This document shows positions 28,671 through 38,333 of a stretch of DNA of 64,000 bases, in pieces. Positions within the stretch are counted from its first letter, which is position 1, and the number at the start of each line of letters is the position of its first letter. The stretch lies in contig NZ_FCNV02000016.1 in NCBI RefSeq assembly GCF_001544615.1, positions 39,629-103,628 of the forward strand. The letters run 5' to 3'. This DNA comes from Caballeronia concitans (GTDB taxonomy: Bacteria > Pseudomonadota > Gammaproteobacteria > Burkholderiales > Burkholderiaceae). Under the pieces are notes generated by a model that saw only the letters and a list, made by a program, of their open reading frames with translations, searched no databases and had not been told where the DNA came from. The position numbers and the translations under genes are program-made.

Positions 28671-29468
28671 ATGGACACTCAACAGGCTGCGGCCGCGCTG
28701 CGCGATGCAGCAATGACACGTAAGTGTATCGCGCCACTGCGTGAGACCTATGAACATATGAGCATCGAGGATGCTTACGCGATCCAACGTATCAATACTG
28801 ATCATCATCTTGCCAACGGTCGCCGCCTGGTAGGGTGCAAGATTGGCTTGACCTCGCTGACTGTGCAGAAGCAACTCGGGGTCGATCAGCCCGACTTTGG
28901 CATGTTGTTCGACAACATGGGCTATGGCGACGGAGAACCCATTCCCGTCTCGATTCTCCACCAACCGAGGATCGAGGCCGAGATCGCTTTCGTCATGGGC
29001 CGAGATATCGAAGTGCCGAATCCGGGCCACGTCGACGTTCTGAATGCGGTCGAGTACGCATTGCCAGCACTCGAAATCGTGGGTAGTCGCATCGCCGACT
29101 GGAATATCCGCATCACCGATACGATCGCTGACAACGCATCGTCGGGCGCGTACGTGCTAGGCAGCGCGCCGCGCAAGCTATCGAGTTTCGACTTGCGTCT
29201 TTGCGGGATGTCGATGGAACGGCAGGGAAGTCTAGTATCCGTAGGTGCCGGAGCGGCATGCCTGGGAAACCCGCTCAATGCGGTTGTTTGGCTAGCACGA
29301 ACGATGACTGCGCGTGGCACGCCCTTGAAGGCGGGCGACCTGGTTCTATCAGGCGCATTAGGGCCTATGGTCGGCGTCAACCCCGGCGACGCCTTCGAGG
29401 CACGGATAAGCGGTCTTGGTTCCGTGCGCGCACTTTTCGATCACGACGTGAGTAAGGCACATCAATGA
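28671..29468 (+). CDS. nbaH: 2-oxopent-4-enoate (2-hydroxypenta-2,4-dienoate) hydratase
   Basis: 265-aa hydratase/decarboxylase family enzyme (MhpD/XylJ/AmnF). Motifs: [51 protein letters not shown] and [12 protein letters not shown]. It hydrates 2-hydroxypenta-2,4-dienoate to 4-hydroxy-2-oxovalerate. The start [13 protein letters not shown] is preceded by GGAGAG at a longish distance; an in-frame ATG at 28632 is the alternative. It is coupled (ATGA) to the related decarboxylase gene; these two proteins often form a complex. Confidence 0.9.
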   Translation: MDTQQAAAALRDAAMTRKCIAPLRETYEHMSIEDAYAIQRINTDHHLANGRRLVGCKIGLTSLTVQKQLGVDQPDFGMLFDNMGYGDGEPIPVSILHQPRIEAEIAFVMGRDIEVPNPGHVDVLNAVEYALPALEIVGSRIADWNIRITDTIADNASSGAYVLGSAPRKLSSFDLRLCGMSMERQGSLVSVGAGAACLGNPLNAVVWLARTMTARGTPLKAGDLVLSGALGPMVGVNPGDAFEARISGLGSVRALFDHDVSKAHQ

Positions 29469-30232
29469 TCAATGTTTTGGAATATGCAATGCTGCTCGAT
29501 GAGGCGGCAGTGAATGCGACAGAAGTTTCGCAGTTCGATCCTGCAGGGCGTCTGTCGCTTGATACGGCGTATGCCATTCAGGCCGCGTCCATTCAACGGC
29601 GCATCGAACGAGGCCAGCGGCGCGTAGGTGTGAAGATGGGCTTCACCAGCCGCGCCAAGATGGCTCAGATGGGCTTGTCGGATGTGATCTGGGGGCGTTT
29701 GACGGCTGACATGCAAGTTGAGGAGGGCACGGCAATCGATTTCTCGCGCTTTGTGCATCCGCGCGTTGAACCGGAGATCGCTTTCATCTTGAAGCGACCG
29801 CTTGAAGGCGACGTGACTGCCCCACAAGCGTTGGCCGCAGTCGAAGCTATCGCTCCCGCGCTTGAGATCATCGACTCGCGATACAAGGACTTCAAGTTCT
29901 CACTGCCAGAAGTGATAGCGGACAACGCGTCGTCTAGCGGCTTCGTAATCGGTGCCTGGCGTGACCCGCACATCGATTTTTCTAACCTTGGTCTAACCCT
30001 GAACATCGATGGGCGCGTCGTTCAAGTCGGATCAACGGCTGCATTGCTTGGTCATCCGCTCCGTTCACTGGTAGCCGCGGCGCGTGTTTCCGCTCGAGCG
30101 GGGGAGCCGCTGCAAGCAGGGTGGATTGTGATGGCCGGCGGCGCGACTCCGGCTGAATGGATCAGGCCCGGACAACATGTTTCGGTCGACATGGAACAAC
30201 TGGGAAGCGCGAGTTTCAACGTCAAAGACTGA
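29465..30232 (+). CDS. nbaG: 4-oxalocrotonate decarboxylase
   Basis: 255-aa member of the same hydratase/decarboxylase family but of the XylI/AmnE/NbaG branch ([66 protein letters not shown]). It decarboxylates 4-oxalocrotonate, the product of 2-aminomuconate deaminase, to 2-hydroxypenta-2,4-dienoate. Overlaps the hydratase stop by ATGA. A 48-base gap precedes the acetaldehyde dehydrogenase. Confidence 0.9.
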   Translation: MINVLEYAMLLDEAAVNATEVSQFDPAGRLSLDTAYAIQAASIQRRIERGQRRVGVKMGFTSRAKMAQMGLSDVIWGRLTADMQVEEGTAIDFSRFVHPRVEPEIAFILKRPLEGDVTAPQALAAVEAIAPALEIIDSRYKDFKFSLPEVIADNASSSGFVIGAWRDPHIDFSNLGLTLNIDGRVVQVGSTAALLGHPLRSLVAAARVSARAGEPLQAGWIVMAGGATPAEWIRPGQHVSVDMEQLGSASFNVKD

Positions 30233-30280
30233 AGCAACGCCCTGTGTTGCTTTTGCGACCAGTCACATTTGGAGTCACAC

Positions 30281-31243
30281 ATGAACGACAAGGTAAAAGT
30301 CGCCATTATTGGGCCTGGCAACATCGGAACCGATCTAATGATAAAGGTGATGCGTAATAGCAGACACCTGCAGATGGCTGCGATGGTCGGCGTCGACCCG
30401 AGGTCTGAAGGATTGGCTCGTGCGGCACGTATGGATGTAGCGACGACCGCAGAAGGCATCGACGGTCTCTTGAAACTCGATGTGTTCAAGGAAATCGATA
30501 TCGTATTCGATGCGACGTCAGCAGGGGCGCACAGACGCCACAATGACGTATTGCAGGCTCATGGCATCCAGGTGATTGACCTGACTCCTGCCGCGATCGG
30601 CCCGTATGTAATTCCCGCGATCAATCTCGAAGACGAGAACGCGACAAATATGAATATGGTCACATGCGGCGGTCAGGCCACGATTCCTATCGTCGCTGCG
30701 GTCTCGCGTGTTGTCAAGGTCCACTATGCAGAGATCGTTGCATCCATCTCCAGCCGATCGGCAGGGCCAGGCACGCGCGCAAATATCGACGAATTCACAG
30801 AAACGACACGCGCTGCGATCGAAGCGTTGGGAGGTGCGGCACGCGGTAAAGCCATCATCGTGCTGAATCCGGCAGAGCCGCCGTTGATGATGCGTGACAC
30901 CGTCTTCGTCTTGTCCGAACAAGCCGATAAGGCAGTCATTGAGGCAAGCATCACTGAGATGGTGCGCAAGGTACAGATGTACGTTCCAGGATACCGCCTT
31001 AAGCAGGCGGTGCAGTTCGACGAAATTCCTCCGGACACGCCGCTCAACGTACCGGGGCTTGGATTGAAGCACGGTCTCAAGACATCGGTGTTTCTCGAGG
31101 TGGAAGGCGCAGCGCATTATTTGCCTTCGTATGCAGGCAATCTCGACATTATGACGTCGGCTGCACTCGCCTGTGGTGACATGATGGCAGAGCGCCGGAT
31201 CGCCGCTGGCATCGCGCGCGGATACAAGGAGACGACGCAATGA
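30281..31243 (+). CDS. nbaJ: Acetaldehyde dehydrogenase (CoA-acylating)
   Basis: 320-aa MhpF/XylQ/AmnH-type enzyme. Rossmann motif GPGNIGTDL near residue 11, catalytic Cys in [12 protein letters not shown] near residue 128, and [13 protein letters not shown]. It oxidises acetaldehyde to acetyl-CoA and normally forms a channelled complex with the aldolase encoded next. TTTGGAG precedes the ATG; the in-frame upstream extension has no support. Overlaps the aldolase start by ATGA. Confidence 0.94.
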   Translation: MNDKVKVAIIGPGNIGTDLMIKVMRNSRHLQMAAMVGVDPRSEGLARAARMDVATTAEGIDGLLKLDVFKEIDIVFDATSAGAHRRHNDVLQAHGIQVIDLTPAAIGPYVIPAINLEDENATNMNMVTCGGQATIPIVAAVSRVVKVHYAEIVASISSRSAGPGTRANIDEFTETTRAAIEALGGAARGKAIIVLNPAEPPLMMRDTVFVLSEQADKAVIEASITEMVRKVQMYVPGYRLKQAVQFDEIPPDTPLNVPGLGLKHGLKTSVFLEVEGAAHYLPSYAGNLDIMTSAALACGDMMAERRIAAGIARGYKETTQ

Positions 31244-32304
31244 CTTCTGTTAGCAAAACACTCTACATTTCCGACGTTACCCTGCGCGATGGCAGCCACG
31301 CAATCCGTCATCAATACAGCATTGCGCAAGTGAAGTCGATCGCTGCGGCGCTCGACGATGCCGGGGTTGACAGCATTGAGGTCGCCCACGGTGACGGTAT
31401 CGAAGGATCGAGTTTCAACTATGGATTCGGCGCCCACAGCGACGTCGAGTGGATTGCCGCCGCTGCCGAAAGCGTCAATACTGCGAAAATCGCCACGCTG
31501 CTGATACCAGGCATCGGCACCACTCACGATCTGCGCCATGCCTTCGATGCAGGTGCGCGGGTGGTACGCGTCGCGACGCATTGCACCGAAGCCGACGTAT
31601 CGCGCCAGCACCTCGAGTTTGCTCGCGAACTTGGGATGGACGCGGTCGGCTTTCTCATGATGAGCCATATCACTACGCCCGAAAAGCTTGCCGAGCAGGC
31701 CAAGCTGATGGAAAGTTTCGGCGCGACGTGCGTGTACGTCGTCGATTCTGGCGGTGCGCTGGGCATGAACGATGTCAGAGATCGATTTCGCGCATTCAAG
31801 GATGTGCTAAGCGCCAGTACGCAAACTGGGATGCATGCGCATCACAATCTAAGTCTCGGTGTCGCGAATTCGCTGGTTGCCGTGGAGGAGGGCTGTGATC
31901 GCATCGATGCGAGTTTGGCCGGCATGGGCGCCGGCGCAGGCAACGCGCCACTAGAAGTTTTCATTGCAGCGGCCGAGCGACAGGGCTGGAATCACGGCTG
32001 CGATCTATACCGGCTCATGGACGCTGCTGATGATCTCGTCCGTCCGCTGCAGGATCGGCCGGTACGTGTCGATCGCGAAACGCTTGCGCTCGGCTATGCC
32101 GGCGTCTATTCCAGCTTCTTGCGTCATGCCGAACTCGCGGCCGACAAGTACGGCCTGAAGACCGTCGATATTCTGGTCGAACTGGGCAGACGGAAAATGG
32201 TGGGCGGTCAAGAAGACATGATCGTCGATGTCGCACTGGATCTGCTCAAGAACAGGTCATGGCAACCAGTGCGTCAAGCGTTGTCCGCAAACGAAGCAGC
32301 GTGA
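31240..32304 (+). CDS. nbaI: 4-hydroxy-2-oxovalerate aldolase
   Basis: 354-aa MhpE/XylK/AmnG-type class II aldolase. N-terminal [16 protein letters not shown], metal-binding [13 protein letters not shown] and [10 protein letters not shown] are all present. It cleaves 4-hydroxy-2-oxovalerate to pyruvate and acetaldehyde and pairs with the acylating dehydrogenase. It completes the path from 3-hydroxyanthranilate to central metabolism. Confidence 0.95.
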   Translation: MTSVSKTLYISDVTLRDGSHAIRHQYSIAQVKSIAAALDDAGVDSIEVAHGDGIEGSSFNYGFGAHSDVEWIAAAAESVNTAKIATLLIPGIGTTHDLRHAFDAGARVVRVATHCTEADVSRQHLEFARELGMDAVGFLMMSHITTPEKLAEQAKLMESFGATCVYVVDSGGALGMNDVRDRFRAFKDVLSASTQTGMHAHHNLSLGVANSLVAVEEGCDRIDASLAGMGAGAGNAPLEVFIAAAERQGWNHGCDLYRLMDAADDLVRPLQDRPVRVDRETLALGYAGVYSSFLRHAELAADKYGLKTVDILVELGRRKMVGGQEDMIVDVALDLLKNRSWQPVRQALSANEAA

Positions 32305-32393
32305 CTGTCGTGGCGGCGTCTCTGCCGCCAATGACGTTCACCACCTCTTCACAGCGCGGCATTGATCTACCACCCCCTTTGCGTTGCGTCATC

Positions 32394-33335
32394 ATGCACA
32401 GTCTATTGGCTTCTCATCAGCATCAGCCGCTCGTGTATCAACTTCGAATAGGCGATGTCAAAGTCACTGTGATCGCTGAATCAGTGGCACCCCTGTTGCG
32501 ATGGCAGGAGATCTATCCTGACGCAACGGAGCAATCCATGTCGGCATCCCGCGCGTCTTCTGATCGCAAGTTGTACGACGTGCGCAGCGGGCGGCTAGTC
32601 ATCGCCATACAGGCTTTCCTGATAGAAAGCGAGAGTATAAGGCTGATGGTGGATACGTGTGTCGGGGACTGCAAGGAAAGAGCGCGGCCCGAGTTCAATC
32701 ACGCAAGGTTCGGCTGGCTGGATCGGCTCGAGGCCGATGGCGTCGGCGTCGACGATATTGATCTGGTGCTGGCCACTCATTTGCACGTTGACCACGTAGG
32801 GTGCAACACGTACTACGAAGACGGCAGGTGGCGGCCTACCTTCCCGAAGGCGCGGTACCTTTTCGTTAAAGAAGAGTTCGATTTCTGGACGAGTGAATCG
32901 GCCGAGTCGCCACTCGAACGCACGGGAGACTACATCGGAGACAGCATTCTGCCGTTGTTTGAGGCGGGGCAAGCCGATATCATCGGTCATCGACATGTCA
33001 TCAATTCGTCAATTCACTTGATTCCACTCCCGGGGCACACGCCAGGTCACGTCGGAGTTTGCATCGAAAGCGAAGGACGGCGGGCAGTCATCTCTGGCGA
33101 TCTGTTCCACACCCCTTTTCAATGCGAACAACCGGACTGGAATACCAGATTCTGTGTCAATCCTGAGCAGTCTCGGCAATCAAGACGCGCGTTCTTCGAA
33201 ACCCACGCCGACACTGAAACCATAATAATTCCCGCGCACTTTCCCTACCCATGTGCTGGTTCCATCCATCGCATGGGTAATGGTGCGTACGAGTTTCGAT
33301 TCATCAGCGTTGACAAGGTTCTGGATATTCTCTAG
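32394..33335 (+). CDS. Metallo-beta-lactamase-fold hydrolase
   Basis: 313-aa MBL-fold protein with the full metal site: THLHVDHVG (HxHxDH), PLPGHTPGHVG, SGDLFHTP and PAHFPYP near the C-terminus. The family includes lactonases and thioester hydrolases. The start MHSLLASHQHQPLVYQL fits; the in-frame extension to 32259 overlaps the aldolase gene and reads as filler. It is the last gene of the plus-strand arm and may hydrolyse a lactone or CoA-thioester intermediate; the substrate is unknown. Confidence 0.85.
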   Translation: MHSLLASHQHQPLVYQLRIGDVKVTVIAESVAPLLRWQEIYPDATEQSMSASRASSDRKLYDVRSGRLVIAIQAFLIESESIRLMVDTCVGDCKERARPEFNHARFGWLDRLEADGVGVDDIDLVLATHLHVDHVGCNTYYEDGRWRPTFPKARYLFVKEEFDFWTSESAESPLERTGDYIGDSILPLFEAGQADIIGHRHVINSSIHLIPLPGHTPGHVGVCIESEGRRAVISGDLFHTPFQCEQPDWNTRFCVNPEQSRQSRRAFFETHADTETIIIPAHFPYPCAGSIHRMGNGAYEFRFISVDKVLDIL

Positions 33336-33402
33336 CAGTAAAAGGTTTCCAAGACTCTAAATTCCGATAAGTGACGTCAAACGCCGCGCCCGTTACAAGC
33401 AG

Positions 33403-33515
33403 CTAATCCCAATTCAACCAGTTGTATCGCGACAGGCCCTGCACCCGGCCGACAAACTGCGGCAGCGGTACTGAGCCGAAAAGGAGCGCCTTCGGGTTCA
33501 GAAATTTGTTAGCAA
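33403..33515 (-). pseudogene. C-terminal-like remnant of a LysE/RhtB-type transporter
   Basis: A short minus-strand frame reads VANKFLNPKALLFGSVPLPQFVG and ends after NWLNWD with a TAG. NPKA-x-LFG followed by LPQFV is the conserved mid-protein motif of LysE/RhtB amino-acid exporters. There is no start and an in-frame stop lies upstream, so this is a decayed fragment. Similarity judged by eye from about 25 residues. Confidence 0.4.
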
Positions 33516-33596
33516 CCTTTCGTCAAAGCAACCCTTTCGTCGATTGACATAAAGGAATTTATCGATTTTCCTTAGTTATCCTTATAAGACGACTCG

Positions 33597-33887
33597 TCAC
33601 TCGCGATGGCGGGCAAGATAAGCAGCCTGCTTAGTCGACAGGCTTTGCCGGATATTGAGAGCCAGCCCCATCTTCTGACGATCTGCCGGCGCCAGCGTCC
33701 TAGAAAGAAGCATCTGGCCCGTCGACGGTTCGAAGGCGATTAGATACTGATCGAAGAGCTTGTCGATAGTGGCAGCGAGCAGGAGACCGTTGTTTCCGTC
33801 AAGCCGCTTCACGTGAGTGCTGTCTTTCCACGCGACGGCATGACTGGCTAGCGGCAGTCTCGAGCCCGGATTAAACAGGAATGGCGC
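33597..33887 (-). pseudogene. Truncated HNH endonuclease (HNH_2 type) remnant
   Basis: The open frame reads APFLFNPGSRLPLASHAVAWKD, then STHVKRLDGNNGLLL, TIDKLFDQYLIAF and ends near the bottom strand of 33597. This matches the C-terminal catalytic part of HNH_2 nucleases: ASH-x(2)-W, RLD-x-NGLLL, DKLFD. The N-terminal region is missing and an in-frame stop lies at 33888-33890. The intact gene at 40731-41522 carries the same motif set (RASHIVPW, ERLDVFNGLLL), so this may be a relic of a related R-M or defence locus. Confidence 0.65.
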
Positions 33888-33922
33888 TCATGCCGATAGC
33901 AGGCATATGTCCGCGCGTTACA

Positions 33923-33950
33923 TTGACATATGGAAACATATGCATACAAT
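33923..33950 (+). promoter_or_regulatory. vapBC promoter with overlapping operator
   Basis: A -35 TTGACA (33923-33928) and -10 TACAAT (33945-33950) are separated by 16 bases. The inverted repeat CATATG-GAAA-CATATG (33927-33942) fills the spacer. A dyad overlapping the promoter is the usual target for autorepression by a VapBC complex. Confidence 0.75.
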
Positions 33951-33974
33951 GGAGGGAACGTCAAGGAGGTAACT

Positions 33975-34238
33975 ATGCGTACCGTTTCCATCTTCAAAAA
34001 CAACGCCAATCAAGCGGTTCGTATCCCAAAGGATATGCAGTACGAGGGCGTGACCGAGCTAGAGATTCACCGCGAAGGCGACACGATAATCCTGCGCCCC
34101 GCACGCCCTAACTGGACGTCGTTTGCACAAGAGCCGTTGGCGGATGCAGATTTCCTCGCCGAGCGCCCCGCCGTGATCGGCTCTGGCCGGTTTGACTTGA
34201 GCGGTTCCGAAGAGGGCTCACCGGAGGCGGGGAAGTGA
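33975..34238 (+). CDS. vapB: VapB-type antitoxin (AbrB/MazE-like)
   Basis: 87-aa antitoxin. The N-terminal swapped-hairpin DNA-binding domain reads MRTVSIFKNNANQAVRIPKDM, then LEIHREGDTIILRPARPNW; the C-terminal half is the expected flexible toxin-binding tail. AAGGAGGT lies five bases from the ATG. It ends in a GTGA overlap with vapC. It should neutralise VapC and repress the operon through the CATATG dyad upstream. Confidence 0.9.
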   Translation: MRTVSIFKNNANQAVRIPKDMQYEGVTELEIHREGDTIILRPARPNWTSFAQEPLADADFLAERPAVIGSGRFDLSGSEEGSPEAGK

Positions 34239-34651
34239 CGCAGTTGTACATGCTCGACACGGATATCTGTTTGTTCATCATGCGCGAGCGCCCCACGGCG
34301 CTGTTGGAGCGTCTGCAAGCATGTGTTGACGCTCAGGAGCGCATCGTTATATCGGCCATTACATATGCCGAAATGCGGTTCGGTTCTATTGGCAAGAAAG
34401 CGTCGCCAAAGCCTGCAGGGATGGTATCTGGTTTCGTCGCAAGGCTTGATGGCGTGTTGCCGTGGGATTCTGCTGCGGTCGATGCGACGACAAGAATACG
34501 GGTTGAGCTTGCAAAGCTCGGCACACCGATAGGCGATAACGACTCCGCAATCGCGGGACACGCTATCAGCGCCGGTGCAATCGTCGTTACCAACAACGTG
34601 CGCGAATTTATGCGCGTACGCGATCTTCGCTATGAAAGTTGGACGCGTTGA
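34235..34651 (+). CDS. vapC: VapC-type PIN-domain ribonuclease toxin
   Basis: 138-aa PIN-domain toxin. Acidic active-site residues: Asp in YMLDTDICLFIMR, Glu in TYAEMRFG, Asp in GDNDSAIAGHA and Asp/Asn-rich VTNNVREFMRV. GTG start overlaps the vapB stop (GTGA) with GGAGGCGG before it. Family members cleave tRNA or rRNA. The pair is intact and sits among gene remnants, typical of a stabilising module in an island. Confidence 0.92.
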   Translation: MTQLYMLDTDICLFIMRERPTALLERLQACVDAQERIVISAITYAEMRFGSIGKKASPKPAGMVSGFVARLDGVLPWDSAAVDATTRIRVELAKLGTPIGDNDSAIAGHAISAGAIVVTNNVREFMRVRDLRYESWTR

Positions 34652-34681
34652 GCGGACTCGACTCACACTGGAAAAGACCAG

Positions 34682-35059
34682 ATGATTTTGAAGCAGGGGG
34701 TCTCAGCGACCAGATGGCGACGGCTCTGGATCGTGCTGACTGTGATTTGTGCCGCCGATGCAGTGGACATATTCGCGATCGCGCCAATCTGAAACAACGG
34801 TACAACCGTGGGTGAGGTTCACGGACTGACGATTTTCGTGGCGAGCGCGGCGGTCACGTTTCTGTCGTTGGCGCGTACCGCACCGGGCGTCTCGCTCTGG
34901 ACTCACGTAAGCCGCTATATGTTCGCGATTGCCACCGGGCTGGCCCTCGATGTCGTGGTGACGTGGGCGCTCTGGGCCGTAGGCTTTCCAATCGTGAATG
35001 GGACCTTGCGGCGAAATATCGGCGTGCTGGAAATCCGGGTTACCGCCGGCCAACACTAG
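34682..35059 (+). other. Two weak small membrane-protein ORFs in a degenerate region
   Basis: A 36-codon ORF (34682-34792; WRRLWIVLTVICAADAVDIFA) and an 83-codon ORF from GTG 34808 (VHGLTIFVASAAVTFLSLART, YMFAIATGLALDVVVTWALW) each look like transmembrane segments. Neither has a good ribosome-binding site. The 3' part of the second (after about 34990) runs over the hydrolase remnant on the other strand, so it is probably truncated. They may be pieces of one membrane protein gene. Unidentified. Confidence 0.3.
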
Positions 35060-35277
35060 TCCGGTGTAGCCGCCGCGCGAAAAGCCGAAAAACCCATCCG
35101 TTCCGGGTCGATCTTGGCTGCGTCGGGCGCTGCACTTCGTATGTAATCGATGAGACGCTTGACGTCAGTCGGCCGCTCGACGAAGGAAGACATGTCGTCC
35201 CCGCGAGTCAGGTCGGAGATGCTTCGAGCGACTTTGCAGTGTTATCACCACTGGATACCTACCCTGTACGCTAGGCG
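34985..35277 (-). pseudogene. Frameshifted alpha/beta-hydrolase (dienelactone-hydrolase-like) remnant
   Basis: Minus-strand reading gives SSFVERPTDVKRLIDYIRSA, then APDAAKIDPERMG in one frame and FFGFSRGGYTGLVLAGGNPDF in another. The second piece holds the nucleophile elbow G-F-S-R-G-G. The frames join at a T-run (A-run at 35088-35092 on the plus strand), consistent with loss of one base. Homology ends near 34985 and no start is found. A decayed hydrolase. Confidence 0.6.
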
Positions 35278-36061
35278 AAATCATATCCCTTCAGGAAGAG
35301 CGTACTCGTACGACGCGGTTGAACTTATGATCTGGGCAAGCCCGTAGCCGAATGGCGTGTGTCGCCCGCCGGCACTAAACGACCCGTTGCCGCCAGTTGG
35401 ACTGGAGCCATTTGAACGGCTGCTTCCAAGGCTTGAACGGTCGCTCGCGACAATGCCACTCGCACCGATCCGGGAAGCCGTCGCTAGACAGATCGCTACG
35501 GCTTCTCCAAGGGCGCAACGCCGAGCGGTTCCACTCATCTTGCCGCCGAGGCGGCGAGCATCGACGAAGGTATCCAGGCCGCTTTTTTAGAACGCCGCCG
35601 CGCCTGCCGCTGCGTTCCGTGCCACGTCGTACATGACACATGTCGCGCGCAGCCTTTCGACGTTCAACTTTGGGGGAACCTCCCTCCGTCGATGGACGCT
35701 ATCGTCGCCGACCGCAGAGAACGTCCTGATGTCCGCACGTAGGACTTTAGCCGGCGAATTGGTGCCCGTCATCATCTTCCGGGTTGCGATGAAAACGATT
35801 CTTTGGTGATTCATGCAACGCTTTGTTATGCACTTCTAACGGAGCCGTCAGAACCAAAAATGTCGGCCAAGCACTCGTGTGTGACTTGAATTCAAAACGT
35901 CTTGTTGACGATTCGCTGTTTGAAGAAGCGACCTCCGTCCAAGCGCAGCACAGGTAGTTGAGGTGGTGCAGTTATGAAGGAACGTCCTAGATAGCCATGC
36001 GAACTGCTGGAGCACTTACCCGGGAGGTTCATTGGTTGCGCCGTACCGCTACTGCGACAAG
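35278..36061. other. Region without a confident gene
   Basis: About 780 bases. Several short open frames exist on both strands (for example 35357-35590 plus and 35587-35814 minus) but none has a ribosome-binding site, recognisable domain or stable composition. The stretch may be decayed gene sequence continuing from the hydrolase remnant. Confidence 0.35.
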
Positions 36062-36280
36062 TCAACGTCTATAGAGCCGAGCGCGCCGACGTGCGTAGGC
36101 TGAGCCGCGGCTGTATGCATCCTCTTCGGTAGGAAACATCACTGCGCTGTCGTGGCGGGCCTCGGTGATCTTGGGCCCTGTCAGATCTATATCTACAACA
36201 GTGAAAGCGAAGCCGCCAGCAACTAGCGGGTGTACCACGACGTGGTATTCATGATTTCCAACCTTAATCAAGCGCGGCAT
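36062..36280 (-). CDS. Hypothetical small protein (72 aa)
   Basis: Small beta-rich protein starting MPRLIKVGNHEYHVVVHP and ending SRGSAYARRRARLYRR. GGAATTCC sits before this ATG; an ATG four codons upstream is also in frame. The arrangement (aromatic-rich strand, then TEEDA and a basic helix with YA-x-R) resembles the 90-aa protein at 36552-36824, so the two may be distant paralogues. No function known. Confidence 0.5.
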   Translation of the reverse strand: MPRLIKVGNHEYHVVVHPLVAGGFAFTVVDIDLTGPKITEARHDSAVMFPTEEDAYSRGSAYARRRARLYRR

Positions 36281-36551
36281 GAGGAATTCCATCGGTAGCG
36301 AAACACAACAAGAAATTCATTGTGCGCGTTTTGCGAATCGAGGAATGACGGTTTGAGAAGCCCACTGCTATTTCGACGTCGAATGACTGATGCACAGGCA
36401 CGAATGAGCGAAAACGACTCGCGAGTACGCGCATAACGGGCGTACTCACCCACTATGCCGAGAATTTGAAATTCGGCGAGCAAAGTGGATGGAAGCGTGA
36501 CAACGAAACATCCCAGTTCTGAGCGAACCTGACATAGCGAAAAAAAACTGT

Positions 36552-36824
36552 TCAGTCTGGTGCCGCGCCAGCACTTTCATCGTTGGCGCACCCGTCGATG
36601 AACCTCTTGGCCTGCCGTTCCGCATATCGGAATCCGTCATCGGGCGTCAGGAAATTGAGCTGCTCAGGAAGGCTGACGACCGGCGCAGCACCCGAGTCGA
36701 ACGAAAGAATCGTCCAAGAGACGGCGTACCGGACCTGCTGGCCGTCAAGCGACGGCGATTTGCTAGAAACGACGCGCACATCGATGGTGTACCCGCGATA
36801 GGGCACACACGATTGGTTTTCCAT
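36552..36824 (-). CDS. Hypothetical small protein (90 aa)
   Basis: Starts MENQSCVPYRGYTIDVRVVSS behind AAGGGAGTGAGC. The middle reads RYAVSWTILSFDSG and the C-terminal helix is DDGFRYAERQAKRFIDG. This is the common layout of small Burkholderia proteins with a Y-x-GY-x-I N-terminal strand and a final helix; the role is unknown. The ribosome-binding site makes it a likely real gene. Confidence 0.6.
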   Translation of the reverse strand: MENQSCVPYRGYTIDVRVVSSKSPSLDGQQVRYAVSWTILSFDSGAAPVVSLPEQLNFLTPDDGFRYAERQAKRFIDGCANDESAGAAPD

Positions 36825-37882
36825 GCTCACTCCCTTGCACACCTTGAGCGGCATGTGCGACCACTATACGCGCTATCTCAGTTGCACGCCCGGAGAACTG
36901 CCCAGCCGCGCGAGCGAACCAAAACAGCGGCGCCCTTCAGCGCCGCAATGAATAACGAGGGATAAATGACCTGCACGCAAGAAGGGTTCGAGAGCGATGT
37001 CGCAGAGCACCTGGTGGGAGTCGAGATTTTCTCGCGCGACAACTGGTGGAAACTGCCACCGACGTCGTCTTGCAAACATGCGCAAAGCGATTGCGAGCGG
37101 TCTGCTGAGACTCGAGCCAGCGACATGTCAAGTCCTCAGGGATGCGAACAGCATGCTTTTGAAGGGAGCCTGCGGTCAGCTCAAGGACGAACCGGAATGG
37201 TTCTTGCCACGATAAGAGCGGTCAATTGAACGTCCGCTGATATCTCTGGCGAGCGTCGCCTACTGGCCGACTCCGGAATTCGATGAGGTCGCTGTCGAAT
37301 CGGTGGAGAGCCGCTTCCCGCTCCCGGTCGCGCGCAGGCTGAGGTGTTCAGTTATCCACAGATTACGTGGATAACCGTGTAGATAACGCCCCGACGCAGG
37401 CGCTATGGCGCTATGTTTTTGAAGGGAAACATCAAACGCATGGTGATGCATGTCAACGCGCGACACGACTGCGTTATGTCAAGCAGTTGGCTGCGCCGCC
37501 GCTTGATACTCGCGGTGTTGTCGCGACAGCGGAGATCGCGCAGCTCGTTGTCGGTTCGCAGACCAGCTCGTGTTAATCGTCAGAATCTAAGTGATACGAC
37601 CATCAGGCGTGCGCGATGAAGAACAGGATAGCCGGGTATGCAATCCGTTCGGACAGATTCAGTAATGCCTGAGGGCTTTCGCGGCAAGCGGCGCTCAGTA
37701 TCGCGGACGCAGCGCTCGCTGGGCTTCGTTATCGAAGCCGTCATCGGCGCAGACGATCTGGCGTTCCAAGTAGCCGATGACGGACGAGTTCCCGGGCTGC
37801 GCACGTTCCAAAACGCACAGATTGTCGCTAAAAAGGGCGATAACTGCTTATGGATTAAAACGCAAACTTGCGAGCAGGACGG
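36825..37882. other. Mostly non-coding stretch with weak small ORFs
   Basis: About 1.06 kb with no confident gene. Possible fragments: 37078-37215 plus (MRKAIASGLLRLEPATCQVL, ending EPEWFLPR) and 37638-37994 plus (SLGFVIEAVIGADDLAFQVA), which would run into the convergent DUF2188 gene. Neither has a clear start signal. The stretch also contains the inverted DnaA-box-like repeat at 37351-37375. Confidence 0.35.
37351..37375. repeat. Inverted repeat containing a DnaA-box-like sequence
   Basis: GTTATCCAC and GTGGATAAC form a perfect 9-bp inverted repeat with a 7-base spacer. The left arm includes TTATCCACA, the classical DnaA-box consensus; the right arm is 8/9 of its complement, and a degenerate third arm (GTAGATAAC) follows. 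Similar dyads occur as intergenic repeats in Burkholderiaceae, so an origin function is not implied. Confidence 0.6.
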
Positions 37883-38086
37883 TCATGGTTTGCGCCACTT
37901 ATCACGACCTCCTTTGTCTGTATTACGAACGCGCTCGACGAGCGGGTCGTGCCCCCTATTGAGCTCTCTCGCACGTTCAATCGCTTCGCGCTGAGTCGGA
38001 AGTACGTCGCTCGCCCGTTGCGAGTTGGGGCGCCGAACCGCATAGTCGCCTTCAGGGCGACGTTCAACAAAGATTTTGTTTGGCAT
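37883..38086 (-). CDS. DUF2188-like small protein (67 aa)
   Basis: Starts MPNKIFVERRPEGDYAVRRP and ends VRNTDKGGRDKWRKP. The FVERRPEGDYAVR strand, the PTQREAIERARELN helix and the terminal GGRDKWRKP are typical of DUF2188 proteins, whose role is unknown. TTGGAA precedes this ATG; a start 20 codons upstream (MSDSREAIIG) is also possible. It lies downstream of a 41-aa gene on the same strand. Confidence 0.75.
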   Translation of the reverse strand: MPNKIFVERRPEGDYAVRRPNSQRASDVLPTQREAIERARELNRGHDPLVERVRNTDKGGRDKWRKP

Positions 38087-38167
38087 ATCAATTCCAAGTT
38101 CGTCGGACAGCGGGAAGCCAATGATGGCTTCCCGCGAGTCGCTCATTTCTTCGTCATGTGCCGACGG

Positions 38168-38293
38168 TTACTGCTTCTGCTTGTTGCCGCGCAGCACAAT
38201 GCGAAACGGACGGCCGTCAGGGCGACGAATCACGCGACCTTTGACCGTGATGGTCATTCGATAAATGACCTGTTCAGTTTCGTTTTGAGGCAT
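38168..38293 (-). CDS. Very small basic protein (41 aa)
   Basis: Reads MPQNETEQVIYRMTITVKGR, then VIRRPDGRPFRIVLRGNKQKQ and stops at TAA. Strongly basic, with beta-strand alternation like a small DNA- or RNA-binding domain. GGGAG lies upstream of the ATG. The DUF2188-like gene follows on the same strand, so the two are likely co-transcribed. Unidentified. Confidence 0.45.
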   Translation of the reverse strand: MPQNETEQVIYRMTITVKGRVIRRPDGRPFRIVLRGNKQKQ

Positions 38294-38333
38294 CGAATGC
38301 TCCCAGAAACGACCCCAACATCGAACTTGGTCG

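Noticed and set aside
35357-35814. Possible IS or hypothetical ORFs in the degenerate region
   Set aside because: Short frames on both strands without start signals, family motifs or consistent composition.
37351-37375. Chromosomal or plasmid replication origin
   Set aside because: Only one DnaA-consensus dyad, no repeated iterons, no rep or par gene and no adjacent AT-rich unwinding element were seen.
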